Shown here: piece by piece, positions 35,517-44,266 of the stretch
Layout of the letters: each line of letters starts with the position of its first letter
Position numbering within the stretch: the first letter of the stretch is position 1
Assembly: GCF_026385525.1 (NCBI RefSeq)
Contig: NZ_JANIDY010000001.1
Location: 248,001-312,000, forward strand
Length of the DNA: 64,000 bases
Source: Bombella pluederhausensis
Lineage (GTDB): Bacteria > Pseudomonadota > Alphaproteobacteria > Acetobacterales > Acetobacteraceae
Direction of reading: 5' to 3'
Position numbers and translations under genes: made by a program
Notes under the pieces: model-generated
Database searches by the model: none
Told to the model about the DNA's origin: nothing
The model's input: only the letters and a program-made list of their open reading frames with translations

Positions 35517-36551
35517 TCAACGTGTCTGCTCCAGCCAGAGCCACATGGTGGCGGCACTGTCTCCGCCAGAAGGCAGGAAATGTCCCGGCTCTCTGATCCA
35601 CGCAATGATATCCTTGGCAGGTCGGTCATGCGGCTCACGGGTGATGAGGTGATAGCCACGGGGCAGTTCGTCCAGCCGGAACATGGAGGGCGGAGCCTGC
35701 TGGATAAGGCGGCGTGTGGCCGAAGCCGGAACAAACTGGTCACGGGCCCCCCAGATGAGCAAGGTGGGTGTCTGTACATAGGGGGCCTGTTTCAAGGCAC
35801 GGTCCATCAGGTGGGTCAGCCCGTGGAGGGCGTGGACAGTCGTGCCGTGACGGGTCAGCGGGTCGAAGAACATGCGGCGTAGGGCTCGGAGATTACCCGT
35901 AGCGACATGGTGCCCCGGCATGTGCGCTCCTGTCAGATGTGCCTGTGGGGTGATGAGGTTCCAGCCTTCCAGAAGGGTCTGCCACGGCTCACCAATCGTC
36001 ATGATGGCCGGGGCAAGAAGGATCAGCCCGTCAGGGTGGGGTGCAGGCAGGATTGTGCTGGTGAGGAGGGCAATGGCACCGCCCATGCTTTCCCCCATCA
36101 GATAGAGCGGCTGGCCGGGCCAGCGCTGCTGGCACCAGCGAGCTTCTTCCGCAGCATCTGCAATCATCCGGCCTGTCGTGCTCCAGTTTCCTTTGACCGG
36201 GAATTCACCAAAGCTTCGCACATCCGGTGCGACAATCAGAAACCCTGCCCTGTTCAGGGTTGGAGCCATGATTTCCCACGCATCCCGGCTGTCTCCAAAA
36301 CCATGAAAGGCCAGAATGACACCACGCTGGGGAGCCGTAGCCGGGTAGAGCCGTACTGGGGCCGTGCTGCCATCGGAGAGAGCAATCTGCGTGCTGGCGG
36401 GGATGAAGGCGGCCTCGGCAGGGCGGTGGGGCAGGCTCCGGGGGTCTGGCGGGGTCTGGCAGCCTCCCAGAAAAGCCATGAACAGAAATAGGGCGAGGCG
36501 AAAAAGGGAGCCGTTTTTAAAATGCTGGAAATCGGCTAGAGAAGAAAGCAT
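35517..36551 (-). CDS. Lipoprotein alpha/beta hydrolase (monoacylglycerol-lipase-like)
   Basis: A 344-aa serine hydrolase. The start at 36551 gives a signal peptide with lipobox FLGGC, so the mature protein is probably lipid-anchored. The alpha/beta fold shows ILAFHGFGDSRDAWE with the oxyanion HGFG, the nucleophile elbow GESMGGAIAL, the acid in IWGARDQFVP and the histidine in GYHLITRE. The lid region matches lysophospholipase/monoglyceride-lipase-type (Hydrolase_4) proteins. The frame is open further upstream across the divergent polA promoter, so a longer start is unlikely. Substrate inferred from family only. Confidence 0.82.
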   Translation of the reverse strand: MLSSLADFQHFKNGSLFRLALFLFMAFLGGCQTPPDPRSLPHRPAEAAFIPASTQIALSDGSTAPVRLYPATAPQRGVILAFHGFGDSRDAWEIMAPTLNRAGFLIVAPDVRSFGEFPVKGNWSTTGRMIADAAEEARWCQQRWPGQPLYLMGESMGGAIALLTSTILPAPHPDGLILLAPAIMTIGEPWQTLLEGWNLITPQAHLTGAHMPGHHVATGNLRALRRMFFDPLTRHGTTVHALHGLTHLMDRALKQAPYVQTPTLLIWGARDQFVPASATRRLIQQAPPSMFRLDELPRGYHLITREPHDRPAKDIIAWIREPGHFLPSGGDSAATMWLWLEQTR

Positions 36552-36594
36552 CTGCAAGACTGATCTGCCCGGAAGGGTAAGGGAGAAAGACGGC

Positions 36595-39375
36595 GTGACG
36601 TCAGAAAATACACATCTGGTTCTGGTGGATGGTTCGGGGTTCATTTTCCGTGCCTTTTTTGCCATTCCCTCCATGAGCAGCCCAGAGGGTGTACCCGTCA
36701 ATGCCGTCTATGGCTTTACCAATATGCTCTCCCGGCTCATCAAGGAGCATGAAGGTCAGCCGATGGCCGTGATCTTTGATGCCGGCCGCAAGACATTCCG
36801 TAACGATATTTACCCGGACTATAAAGCCCATCGCCCCGAACCGCCGGAAGACCTGCGGCCACAGTTCGACCTCATCCGTCAGGCAACGGACCAGTTTGGG
36901 ATTCCGGCCATCGAGCTGCCGGGCTGGGAAGCTGATGATCTTCTGGCAACCTATGCCCGTCTGGTTGTGGAGCAGGGGGGGAGCTGCACCATCATTTCCT
37001 CCGACAAGGACCTGATGCAGCTCGTGCGTCCCGGCGTTTCCCTGAAAGACCCGATGAAGCAGAAACCCATCGGTTTGGCCGAGGTTGAAGCCAAGTTTGG
37101 CGTGACGCCGGATAAAGTGGTGGACGTACAGGCCCTTATGGGGGATTCCACCGATAACGTGCCGGGTGTGCCGGGCATTGGCCCCAAGGGTGCGGCCCAG
37201 CTCATTAATGAATATGGGTCTCTGGAGGCCGTTCTGGCGGCAGCCCCCAGCATGAAGCCTTCCAAGCGGCGTCAGAACCTGATCGACCATGCCGAGGGTG
37301 CCCGTATTTCCCGCCAGCTGGTGCTTCTGGCGGATGATGTGGCCGTACCAACCCCTGTTGATGAACTCCGCCCTCGTGAGCCGGATGCGGAGACGCTGCG
37401 GAGTTGGCTGGAGAGCATGGGTTTCTCGTCCATCCTTCAGCGCATGGGTTTCGGGGGCAAGGCCCGTCATCCGGCGCAGCGCAAGCCTGCTTCCAGTCCG
37501 GCTTCTGCTGCGGCGGAAGGGCAGGAGATGGGAGACATTCCCCGTAGTGACGCTTCCTTCGGTCCCTATGAGACCGTCACGGACAAGGAAACGCTGGCGC
37601 AGTGGATTGAAGCCGCCCGTGCTGCTGGACGTGTTGCCGTGGATACGGAAACAACCGGCCTGAATGCCCGCACGGTGGAGATTGTCGGTCTGTCTCTGGC
37701 CGTTGCGCCGGGTAAGGCCTGTTATGTGCCGTTCCGCCACGAAGGCACGCTGGAAGCCCCCGTGGGTGAACAGCTGGACGTGAAGGACACGCTGGAACAA
37801 CTTGCCTCGCTGATGGCCGATGATGCGGTTCTGAAGATTTTCCAGAATGCGAAATATGATCTCACCATTCTGCGGAAGGCCGGTCTGGACGTTATTGCGC
37901 CGCTGGATGATACAATGCTGCTCTCTTATGCCCAGTCTGCCGGGGCACATGGGCAGGGCATGGATGAGCTGTCACGTCTGCATCTGGGCCATACGCCCAT
38001 TCCCTATGATGACGTGACAGGCAAGGGGCGTCATCGCATCCTGTTCACACAAGTGCCGCTGGATAAAGCAACGGCTTATGCAGCAGAAGATGCTGATGTG
38101 ACGTTGCGTCTCTGGGAGGTGCTGCGTGCCACTCTGCCCCGTCAGAAGGCCACGGCCCTGTATGAGGAGATGGAGCGTCCGCTCATCACCGTTCTGGAAC
38201 AGATGGAGGAGGCGGGCATTCGTGTGGATGCTGATGAACTGCGCCGTCTCTCGGAAGATTTCGCCACCCGCATGGCAGAGATGGAGCAGGGGATTTACGA
38301 CCGGGCCGGGCGGTCTTTCAATATCGGGTCGCCCAAGCAGTTGGGAGAAATCCTGTTCGATGAGATGGGCCTTCCCGGTGGCAAGCGCACCAAAACGGGT
38401 GCATGGGGCACGGACTCCCGTGTTCTGGAAGAACTGGCCGAGCAGGGCCATGAGCTTCCCACGGAAATCCTGAACTGGCGGCGTCTGGCCAAGCTGAAAT
38501 CCACCTATGCGGATGCGCTGCTCAAGCTGATGGACCCGAAAACCCAGCGTGTGCACACGACCTTCCAGATGACGACCACGACCACAGGGCGTCTTTCTTC
38601 CAACGAGCCGAACCTTCAGAATATCCCCATCCGCACGGAGGAAGGGGCACGTATCCGTCAGGCTTTTGTAGCGGCACCGGGACACAAGTTGCTCTCTGCC
38701 GACTATAGTCAGATTGAGCTGCGCCTTCTGGCCCATGTGGCACAGATTGAGCCTCTGCTGGATGCGTTCCGTCAGGGGCAGGACATTCACGCTCGCACGG
38801 CATCCGAGGTCTTCAATATTCCTCTGGAACAGATGGACCCGCTGACGAGACGGCGGGCAAAGGCCATCAATTTCGGGATCATCTACGGCATTTCGGCCTT
38901 TGGGCTGGCCCGGCAGCTTCAGGTGCCGCAGGGTGAGGCTAAGCGGTACATTGATGCCTATTTTGAGCGTTATCCCGGTATCCGGGACTACATGGAGAAG
39001 ATGAAGGAAGAAGCCCGGGCAAAAGGCTATGTGCTGACCCCCTTCGGGCGCCGCTGCTATGTGCCGGGGATTACGGCCAAACAGGCCGCACAGCGCTCCT
39101 ATGCGGAGCGTCAGGCCATCAATGCGCCTCTACAGGGTGGGGCAGCGGACATTATCAAGAAGGCGATGGTTCGTCTCTCGGAACGTCTGGTTGAGGCGGG
39201 GCTGAAGGCTCGCATGCTGCTTCAGGTGCATGATGAGTTGCTCTTTGAAGTTCCTGATGCTGAAGCAGAGCAGACGGCAGCCCTTGTGAAAGAGGTCATG
39301 GAATCCGTAGCACAACTGGATGTTGCTCTGTCCGTGGAAACGGGGCTTGGCCAGAATTGGGCAGAGGCACATTGA
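36595..39375 (+). CDS. polA: DNA polymerase I
   Basis: Replicative gap-filling and repair polymerase, 926 aa. Three domains are in order: the 5'-3' FEN-like nuclease at the N-terminus (LVDGSGFIFRAFFA, IISSDKDLMQLV, GVPGIGPKGAAQL), the 3'-5' exonuclease with D350-x-E352 in VDTETTGLN, QNAKYDL and YAAEDADVT all intact, and the polymerase A domain with DYSQIELRLLAHV (D703), KAINFGIIYGIS and QVHDELLFEV. Proofreading should therefore work. The likely start is the GTG at 36595 after GGGAG; upstream frame extension overlaps the divergent hydrolase gene. Confidence 0.95.
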   Translation: MTSENTHLVLVDGSGFIFRAFFAIPSMSSPEGVPVNAVYGFTNMLSRLIKEHEGQPMAVIFDAGRKTFRNDIYPDYKAHRPEPPEDLRPQFDLIRQATDQFGIPAIELPGWEADDLLATYARLVVEQGGSCTIISSDKDLMQLVRPGVSLKDPMKQKPIGLAEVEAKFGVTPDKVVDVQALMGDSTDNVPGVPGIGPKGAAQLINEYGSLEAVLAAAPSMKPSKRRQNLIDHAEGARISRQLVLLADDVAVPTPVDELRPREPDAETLRSWLESMGFSSILQRMGFGGKARHPAQRKPASSPASAAAEGQEMGDIPRSDASFGPYETVTDKETLAQWIEAARAAGRVAVDTETTGLNARTVEIVGLSLAVAPGKACYVPFRHEGTLEAPVGEQLDVKDTLEQLASLMADDAVLKIFQNAKYDLTILRKAGLDVIAPLDDTMLLSYAQSAGAHGQGMDELSRLHLGHTPIPYDDVTGKGRHRILFTQVPLDKATAYAAEDADVTLRLWEVLRATLPRQKATALYEEMERPLITVLEQMEEAGIRVDADELRRLSEDFATRMAEMEQGIYDRAGRSFNIGSPKQLGEILFDEMGLPGGKRTKTGAWGTDSRVLEELAEQGHELPTEILNWRRLAKLKSTYADALLKLMDPKTQRVHTTFQMTTTTTGRLSSNEPNLQNIPIRTEEGARIRQAFVAAPGHKLLSADYSQIELRLLAHVAQIEPLLDAFRQGQDIHARTASEVFNIPLEQMDPLTRRRAKAINFGIIYGISAFGLARQLQVPQGEAKRYIDAYFERYPGIRDYMEKMKEEARAKGYVLTPFGRRCYVPGITAKQAAQRSYAERQAINAPLQGGAADIIKKAMVRLSERLVEAGLKARMLLQVHDELLFEVPDAEAEQTAALVKEVMESVAQLDVALSVETGLGQNWAEAH

Positions 39376-39406
39376 TGCTGCTGGAAAGAATGAGGGAGAG
39401 ACAGGC

Positions 39407-40069
39407 ATGACCCTTCAGCATGATGAGGAAAAGACCGGGCTGGACCCTAAAAAGAAGGTTCGCCGTGCGTGGTTGATGGTGCTGGGCCTGTTTCTGTTGG
39501 CGGTGCTGCTGGGCTATGGGGGATATTGGCTGTCTACCGGCACGGATGAAGGCGCACGGGTTCACACGCAGGGCAATGCGGTAGGGGGCTCTTTCCGTGT
39601 CTTTTCCCTCGGTGGTGGCATGGTGACAGAAGGCGACTTTCAGGGTTCATGGACAGTCGTCTGGTTCGTGGACCCACGCTGCCCGCCTGAGCGCTGCCAA
39701 CCGCCGCTCAGGGCGCTGGATCAGACCCTCGTGACGATGAAGCAGAAGGGACGGAAGGCTCTGCCGCTGGTTGTCTCGCTGGACGCCAAGGCTGAGGATC
39801 CCGATACGCTGAAAGATTATGTGATGGGCGTGGCCCCACATATTTTCCCCGTCTTTGCGACCCCGAACATGACACAGGCCATGACACGGCTTTTCCATGC
39901 GCCATATGAGCTGGAAGCAGGCCAGACATATTATCGGCCTGCGCCTTCATTTATCGTGATGACACCAGCAGGCCATTATGCTGGAACACTTCCCATCACG
40001 GATGATGCCACCGCCCTGACGGCCGGGCTGGAGCAGCTTATGGCCACACCAGACCAGAATAGAGACTGA
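39407..40069 (+). CDS. Membrane-anchored SCO1/SenC-like thioredoxin-fold protein
   Basis: A 220-aa protein with an N-terminal anchor (AWLMVLGLFLLAVLLGYGGYWL) and a periplasmic thioredoxin-like domain: VGGSFRVFSLGGGMVTEGDFQGSWTVVWFVDPRC. SCO proteins deliver copper to cytochrome oxidase through CxxxC and a distal His. Here the site reads DPRCPPERC, a Cx4C spacing, and no obvious equivalent histidine is seen, so copper transfer is doubtful. GGGAGAG precedes the ATG; upstream frame extends into polA. A thiol-disulfide or assembly role remains possible. Confidence 0.65.
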   Translation: MTLQHDEEKTGLDPKKKVRRAWLMVLGLFLLAVLLGYGGYWLSTGTDEGARVHTQGNAVGGSFRVFSLGGGMVTEGDFQGSWTVVWFVDPRCPPERCQPPLRALDQTLVTMKQKGRKALPLVVSLDAKAEDPDTLKDYVMGVAPHIFPVFATPNMTQAMTRLFHAPYELEAGQTYYRPAPSFIVMTPAGHYAGTLPITDDATALTAGLEQLMATPDQNRD

Positions 40070-40081
40070 TAAGGACCCTTC

Positions 40082-40759
40082 ATGAGACGCTATCCCATTC
40101 TGCTGCTGGATTATGATGGAACTCTGGCCGAGACCCGTCCGGCCATTCTGAGGAGCTTACAGGAGGCTTTTGAGGATATTGGGCACACGCCGCCATCACG
40201 TGCCTATCTACAGGAGCGTCTGGGCAAGGGGGATGCCTTGCAGGGCTTCTATCAGAGCATTATGGAAGAAGGTGCTTCCGTGGAGGAGGCGCAGCGCTAT
40301 GTAGCGGCCTATCGCAGCCGTTACACGCAGGCTGATGAGGAAGAAACCTATCTCTATGACGGTGCTCATGAGGTTCTGCATATTTTGCAGGAGAGGGGCT
40401 ATCGGCTGGTTGCTTTGAGCAACAAGCATGGCCCGACACTGCGGCACAGCCTTGCCCGTTTCCATCTGGAACCGTTTTTTGAGGCCGTTCTGGGTGCGGA
40501 GGATGATCTGCCACGCAAGCCTCAGCAGGAAGTCTTTACGCAGCGCGTTCAGCGTCTGTTTCCGGGCACATCAGCCCATGATTTCCTCATGATTGGTGAT
40601 ACGACAGCAGATATTAATTTTGCTCAGGCGCTTGGTATGGATGTGTGCTGGGCCAGCTATGGCCATGGTGTTGCAGAAGTCTGCAAGGCGCTGAAACCGA
40701 CATATCATTTTGAAAGCCTGTGGGAACTGCCTAACCTTCTAGTGAAGACGGAAAGCTAA
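40082..40759 (+). CDS. HAD-superfamily hydrolase, phosphoglycolate-phosphatase-like
   Basis: A 225-aa HAD phosphatase. Motif I is LLLDYDGTLAETRP with the nucleophilic and acid aspartates, motif II is VALSNKHG, motif III the lysine in LPRKPQQEVF, and motif IV MIGDTTADINFAQ. The helical cap after motif I places it with Gph/PGMB-type enzymes. The physiological substrate could be phosphoglycolate or another small phosphoester. It follows the SCO-like gene by 12 bases and ends at a shared terminator. Confidence 0.85.
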   Translation: MRRYPILLLDYDGTLAETRPAILRSLQEAFEDIGHTPPSRAYLQERLGKGDALQGFYQSIMEEGASVEEAQRYVAAYRSRYTQADEEETYLYDGAHEVLHILQERGYRLVALSNKHGPTLRHSLARFHLEPFFEAVLGAEDDLPRKPQQEVFTQRVQRLFPGTSAHDFLMIGDTTADINFAQALGMDVCWASYGHGVAEVCKALKPTYHFESLWELPNLLVKTES

Positions 40760-40792
40760 ACCATCCGGGTAAATGGATAGCGTAACCATGGC

Positions 40793-40828
40793 AAAAGGCC
40801 CTGCCCATAAAGATGAGCAGGGCCTTTT
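40793..40828. terminator. Bidirectional terminator between HAD phosphatase and purD
   Basis: AAAAGGCCCTGC and GCAGGGCCTTTT make a perfect 12-bp stem with an 11-base loop, flanked by A- and T-tracts, between convergent genes. Confidence 0.88.
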
Positions 40829-40848
40829 TCATGTGGAGTGTATCTGTC

Positions 40849-42087
40849 TTACAGCCCGATGTCGCTGCGGAGCATCTTGTCATCCCACTGGATGGTCGCT
40901 GCAGCCTCATAGGCACGGGAGCGTGCCTTGGCCGCCGTGGGGCCAGTGGCGCAAATGGTCAGGACACGCCCGCCATTGGCCAGCAGCTTATCGCCGTCCT
41001 GCTTCGTTCCTGCATGGAAGACGGACACGCCAGGAAGCTGCTCTGTCCGGTCCAGCCCGGAAATGACACCGCCTTTGACCGGCGCATCCGGGTAGCCTTT
41101 GGCGGCGAGTACCAGAGAAATGGAGGGCTTGTCTGAGAAGCGGATGGCGTCTTCAGACAGTGTGCCTTCCGCCAAAGCCTTGAGAGCCGGGAGAAGGTCG
41201 CTTTCCAGACGGATGAGCAGGGCCTGCGCTTCCGGGTCACCGAAACGCACATTGTACTCGATGAGCTTCGGCCCTTCTTCTGTCAGCATCAGGCCAGCGA
41301 AGATCACGCCACGGAACGGCGTGCCACGGCGGACCATTTCTGCCAGCATCGGGCGGACAGTCAGGTCCAGTGCGGCTTCCTGAGCAGCCCGGTCAAAATC
41401 CGGTGGTGGGCAGATGGCCCCCATGCCGCCCGTGTTTGGCCCGGTATCGCCATCGCCGACCCGCTTATGGTCTCTGGCGGCACCAATCAGGCTGGCCTTG
41501 TCATCCGCACAGAAGGCAAAGAGGGAAACTTCCCGCCCTACGAGACATTCTTCAATCACGAGTGGCAGGCCAAGGCGGTCAATGGCCTCCAGCGCTTCAT
41601 CCACGCTCTGGGCCACGACCACGCCTTTACCGGCAGCCAGACCATCCGCCTTGATGACGATGGGGGCCCCCTGTTCACGCACGTAAGCCTTGGCGGCTTC
41701 TTTTGTGCTGTTAGTATCGAAACGCTGCCAGTGGGCTGTAGGGATGCCAGCGGCATCGGCGACTTCCTTGGTGAAGGCCTTGCTGCCTTCCAGCGCAGCG
41801 GCAGCCTTGGAAGGACCAGCGCAGGCAATGCCGGCCTGCTGGCAGGCATCAGTCAGCCCTGCCACGAGGGAGACTTCCGGCCCCGGAACAACGAGGTCGA
41901 TCTTTTCTTTTTTCGCAAACTCCACAAGGCCGGCAATGTCGTCAGCGGCGATTGAGACGCAGCGGGCACAGTCTGCCATGCCGGGATTGCCGGGAGCGGC
42001 AAAGAGAGTGTCCAGCAGAGGGGACCGGGCAATGGCTGTAGCAAGGGCATGTTCCCGCCCGCCTGAACCTACCAGAAGTACGCGCAT
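40849..42087 (-). CDS. purD: Phosphoribosylamine-glycine ligase (GARS)
   Basis: ATP-dependent ligation of phosphoribosylamine and glycine, step two of purine synthesis. The ATP-grasp protein begins MRVLLVGSGGREHALA, has the PGPEVSLVAGL segment, VIKADGLAAGKGVVVA in the ATP-grasp core, and the metal/substrate block LIEYNVRFGDPEAQ. The ATG at 42087 follows AAAGGAAACAGG and gives 412 aa; the frame continues seven codons upstream. It diverges from xseA. Confidence 0.96.
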   Translation of the reverse strand: MRVLLVGSGGREHALATAIARSPLLDTLFAAPGNPGMADCARCVSIAADDIAGLVEFAKKEKIDLVVPGPEVSLVAGLTDACQQAGIACAGPSKAAAALEGSKAFTKEVADAAGIPTAHWQRFDTNSTKEAAKAYVREQGAPIVIKADGLAAGKGVVVAQSVDEALEAIDRLGLPLVIEECLVGREVSLFAFCADDKASLIGAARDHKRVGDGDTGPNTGGMGAICPPPDFDRAAQEAALDLTVRPMLAEMVRRGTPFRGVIFAGLMLTEEGPKLIEYNVRFGDPEAQALLIRLESDLLPALKALAEGTLSEDAIRFSDKPSISLVLAAKGYPDAPVKGGVISGLDRTEQLPGVSVFHAGTKQDGDKLLANGGRVLTICATGPTAAKARSRAYEAAATIQWDDKMLRSDIGL

Positions 42088-42161
42088 CCTGTTTCCTTTT
42101 ATGATCATGTGATGCAGATAGCCGCTTTCACGTTATCCTTCATTTAGCATAGAATAGCTTC

Positions 42162-43742
42162 ATGATGGAACGAGAGAGCCTTCTTTCTCCCGCCGGGGCG
42201 CAGAGCGGTCCGGGGCCGGGGAGCAGCAATATTCCGGAATATTCCGTAGGAGCCATTTCCTCGGCCATTAAACGTGTGCTGGAAGGGACGTTCGGGCGAG
42301 TGCGCATCCGTGGTGAGATCACGGAAATGAAGCGTTATGCGTCCGGCCATATTTATCTATCCCTCAAGGATGAAGGCGGGAAGATAGCTGGTGTGATCTG
42401 GCGGGGGAGTGTTTCCCGGCTGGGCATGGTGCCGGAGAATGGCACGGAGGTCATCGCTACTGGGAAGATTTCGTCTTATGGCGAGCGCTCCAATTATCAG
42501 CTCATTATCGACAGTATGGAGTTTGCAGGGGAGGGTGCCCTGCTGGCCCGTATTGAGGCCCTGCGTGTCCGCCTGCGGGATGAAGGGCTGTTCAATCAGG
42601 ATCGTAAAAAGCCTATTCCATTCCTGCCCCGTTGTGTGGGCGTGGTGACGTCCCGATCCGGGGCGGTGCTGCATGATATCTGCACGACCATTTCCCGCCG
42701 CTTTCCACGGGATGTCCTGCTTTGGCCTGTTGCTGTGCAGGGTGAAGGCGCTGCCCGTCAGATTGTCCATGCTGTGCAGGCCATGGGTAATCTTCCCGTT
42801 CCGCCGGATGTGTTAATCGTGGCCCGTGGTGGTGGCTCTTTGGAGGACCTCATGGCCTTCAATGATGAAGCCGTGGTGCGGGCCGTGGCGGCCTGCCCTT
42901 TGCCGGTGATTTCTGCCGTGGGGCATGAGACGGATACGACCCTTGTGGATTATGCCGCAGACCGTCGGGCTCCCACGCCGACAGCGGCGGCGGAAATGGC
43001 CGTTCCGTTACGTTCCGAATTGCTGGCAGACCTTGCACATCGTACGGCCCGTCTTTCCAGCGGGCTGGCGGGCATCTTGCAGCGTCAGGGGCTGAGGCTT
43101 CAGGCGGTTGCGGCTCGGATGCCGGACCTGCCGGGGCTGCTGGATACGGCCCGGATGCGGCTTGATGATCGGGCTCAGAGGCTGGAACTGGCCTTGCCGG
43201 GCTTTGTGATGCGGGCTCGTGCTCGTCTGGGGCAGACCGTCTATCATCTGCCAGCGGTGGAAACCGTATTGGGGCAGAGGCGTAGCCTTGTGGACACACA
43301 GGCAGGGCGGTTGCAATCCGGGTGGGAGCGGTATCTGAATGGTTGTCAGATGCGCCTGTTGCGGTCCCCATTACGGATGGAGGCTGTTCAGTCCCGGCTG
43401 GAACTCCAGCGGGCGAAGCTGGAGGGCGTGGCGCGTCATTTGGAGGCTGTATCTCCTCGTGCCATTCTGGAACGTGGCTATGTTCTGGTGCAGGATGACG
43501 CTGGGCGTGCGGTTACGTCTTCTGGGGCTCTGCCAGAGAGAAGTCGGGTGAGGCTTTCCTTTGCGGATGGCGTTAGACAGGCCCAGCTGGACCCAGAGGA
43601 AGGTGGACCAGAGGGCGCGCCATCATCTGCTGGTGAGGTGCCCAAGAAAGGGCTTAAACGGCGGGCAAAAGACAGGCCCGTGCCCGATAGGGCGGCCTGT
43701 CTTTCGGAGAAGCACGTCCCACAGGGTGAGCTTGGGCTGTAA
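42162..43742 (+). CDS. xseA: Exodeoxyribonuclease VII large subunit
   Basis: Large subunit of the ssDNA exonuclease ExoVII. An N-terminal OB fold (EYSVGAISSAIKRVLEGTFG, then RIRGEITEMKRYASGHIYL) is followed by the catalytic domain with VGVVTSRSGAVLHDI, ARGGGSLEDLMAFNDE and SAVGHETDTTLVDYAADRRAPTPTAAAE, and a long coiled-coil C-terminal half. The 526-aa length exceeds the typical 400-460 because of a basic, probably disordered C-terminal tail. The small subunit xseB is not in this window. Two adjacent ATGs are possible starts. Confidence 0.93.
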   Translation: MMERESLLSPAGAQSGPGPGSSNIPEYSVGAISSAIKRVLEGTFGRVRIRGEITEMKRYASGHIYLSLKDEGGKIAGVIWRGSVSRLGMVPENGTEVIATGKISSYGERSNYQLIIDSMEFAGEGALLARIEALRVRLRDEGLFNQDRKKPIPFLPRCVGVVTSRSGAVLHDICTTISRRFPRDVLLWPVAVQGEGAARQIVHAVQAMGNLPVPPDVLIVARGGGSLEDLMAFNDEAVVRAVAACPLPVISAVGHETDTTLVDYAADRRAPTPTAAAEMAVPLRSELLADLAHRTARLSSGLAGILQRQGLRLQAVAARMPDLPGLLDTARMRLDDRAQRLELALPGFVMRARARLGQTVYHLPAVETVLGQRRSLVDTQAGRLQSGWERYLNGCQMRLLRSPLRMEAVQSRLELQRAKLEGVARHLEAVSPRAILERGYVLVQDDAGRAVTSSGALPERSRVRLSFADGVRQAQLDPEEGGPEGAPSSAGEVPKKGLKRRAKDRPVPDRAACLSEKHVPQGELGL

Positions 43743-43798
43743 GAACAAGTATGGTTCTATGGGCTGTAATTGAGACAGAAGGGTGATGGAGGAGGGAT

Positions 43799-44182
43799 AT
43801 GGTGCGGAGCATCATGAAATACCGTGGGACATGGGGATATAGCCTGATGCTTGTGATGGGCGGTGTGCTGGCAGGGTGTGCCAGTCAGCCGACACAGCAG
43901 CAGGTGGAGGCAGCGCAGCATCCGGCGATTCAGAGCTTCGCAGGAGCTCCTTCGGGCGGAGGGAGTGACACATCATCCTCTCAGCAGAAAAAGACCAATC
44001 TTCCTTCTGCACCGTTGAATACGCCGCTTTGTGGTTCGGCACTGCATGAGCAGGCGAATACGGGTGCCGCCTTATATGGGCGCAGTCTGGCCACGGGGAA
44101 CAGTTGTACCCGTAATGCCTGTTTCCAGCCACTCACAGGCACATTCATTGCACAGGATGGTAACAATAGCGTCTGCCGCTGA
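43799..44182 (+). CDS. Small lipoprotein, unknown function
   Basis: A 127-aa protein with a lipoprotein signal peptide (YSLMLVMGGVLAGCASQP; LAGC lipobox). The mature part is Gln/Ser-rich, then has a short region with four cysteines (PLCGSALHEQ, SCTRNACFQPL, SVCR). I do not recognise the family. GGAGGAGGG lies directly upstream. It ends at a strong bidirectional terminator before rne. Envelope location is the only supported statement. Confidence 0.72.
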   Translation: MVRSIMKYRGTWGYSLMLVMGGVLAGCASQPTQQQVEAAQHPAIQSFAGAPSGGGSDTSSSQQKKTNLPSAPLNTPLCGSALHEQANTGAALYGRSLATGNSCTRNACFQPLTGTFIAQDGNNSVCR

Positions 44183-44201
44183 TGGAACCGCAGAGACCAT
44201 G

Positions 44202-44236
44202 AAAAAGGGCGACCAGATAATCTGGCCGCCCTTTTT
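44202..44236. terminator. Bidirectional terminator between lipoprotein gene and rne
   Basis: AAAAAGGGCG, CCAGAT and their complements TCTGG and CGCCCTTTTTT form a long stem with one mismatch and a 2-4 base loop. It serves the convergent lipoprotein and RNase E genes. Confidence 0.85.
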
Positions 44237-44266
44237 TCATGTCCAGCTTTATGGAGAGGTGGAAGC

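Noticed and set aside
36601-37950. 449-aa open frame on the minus strand
   Set aside because: It is a shadow of polA, whose nuclease and exonuclease motifs are intact on the plus strand.
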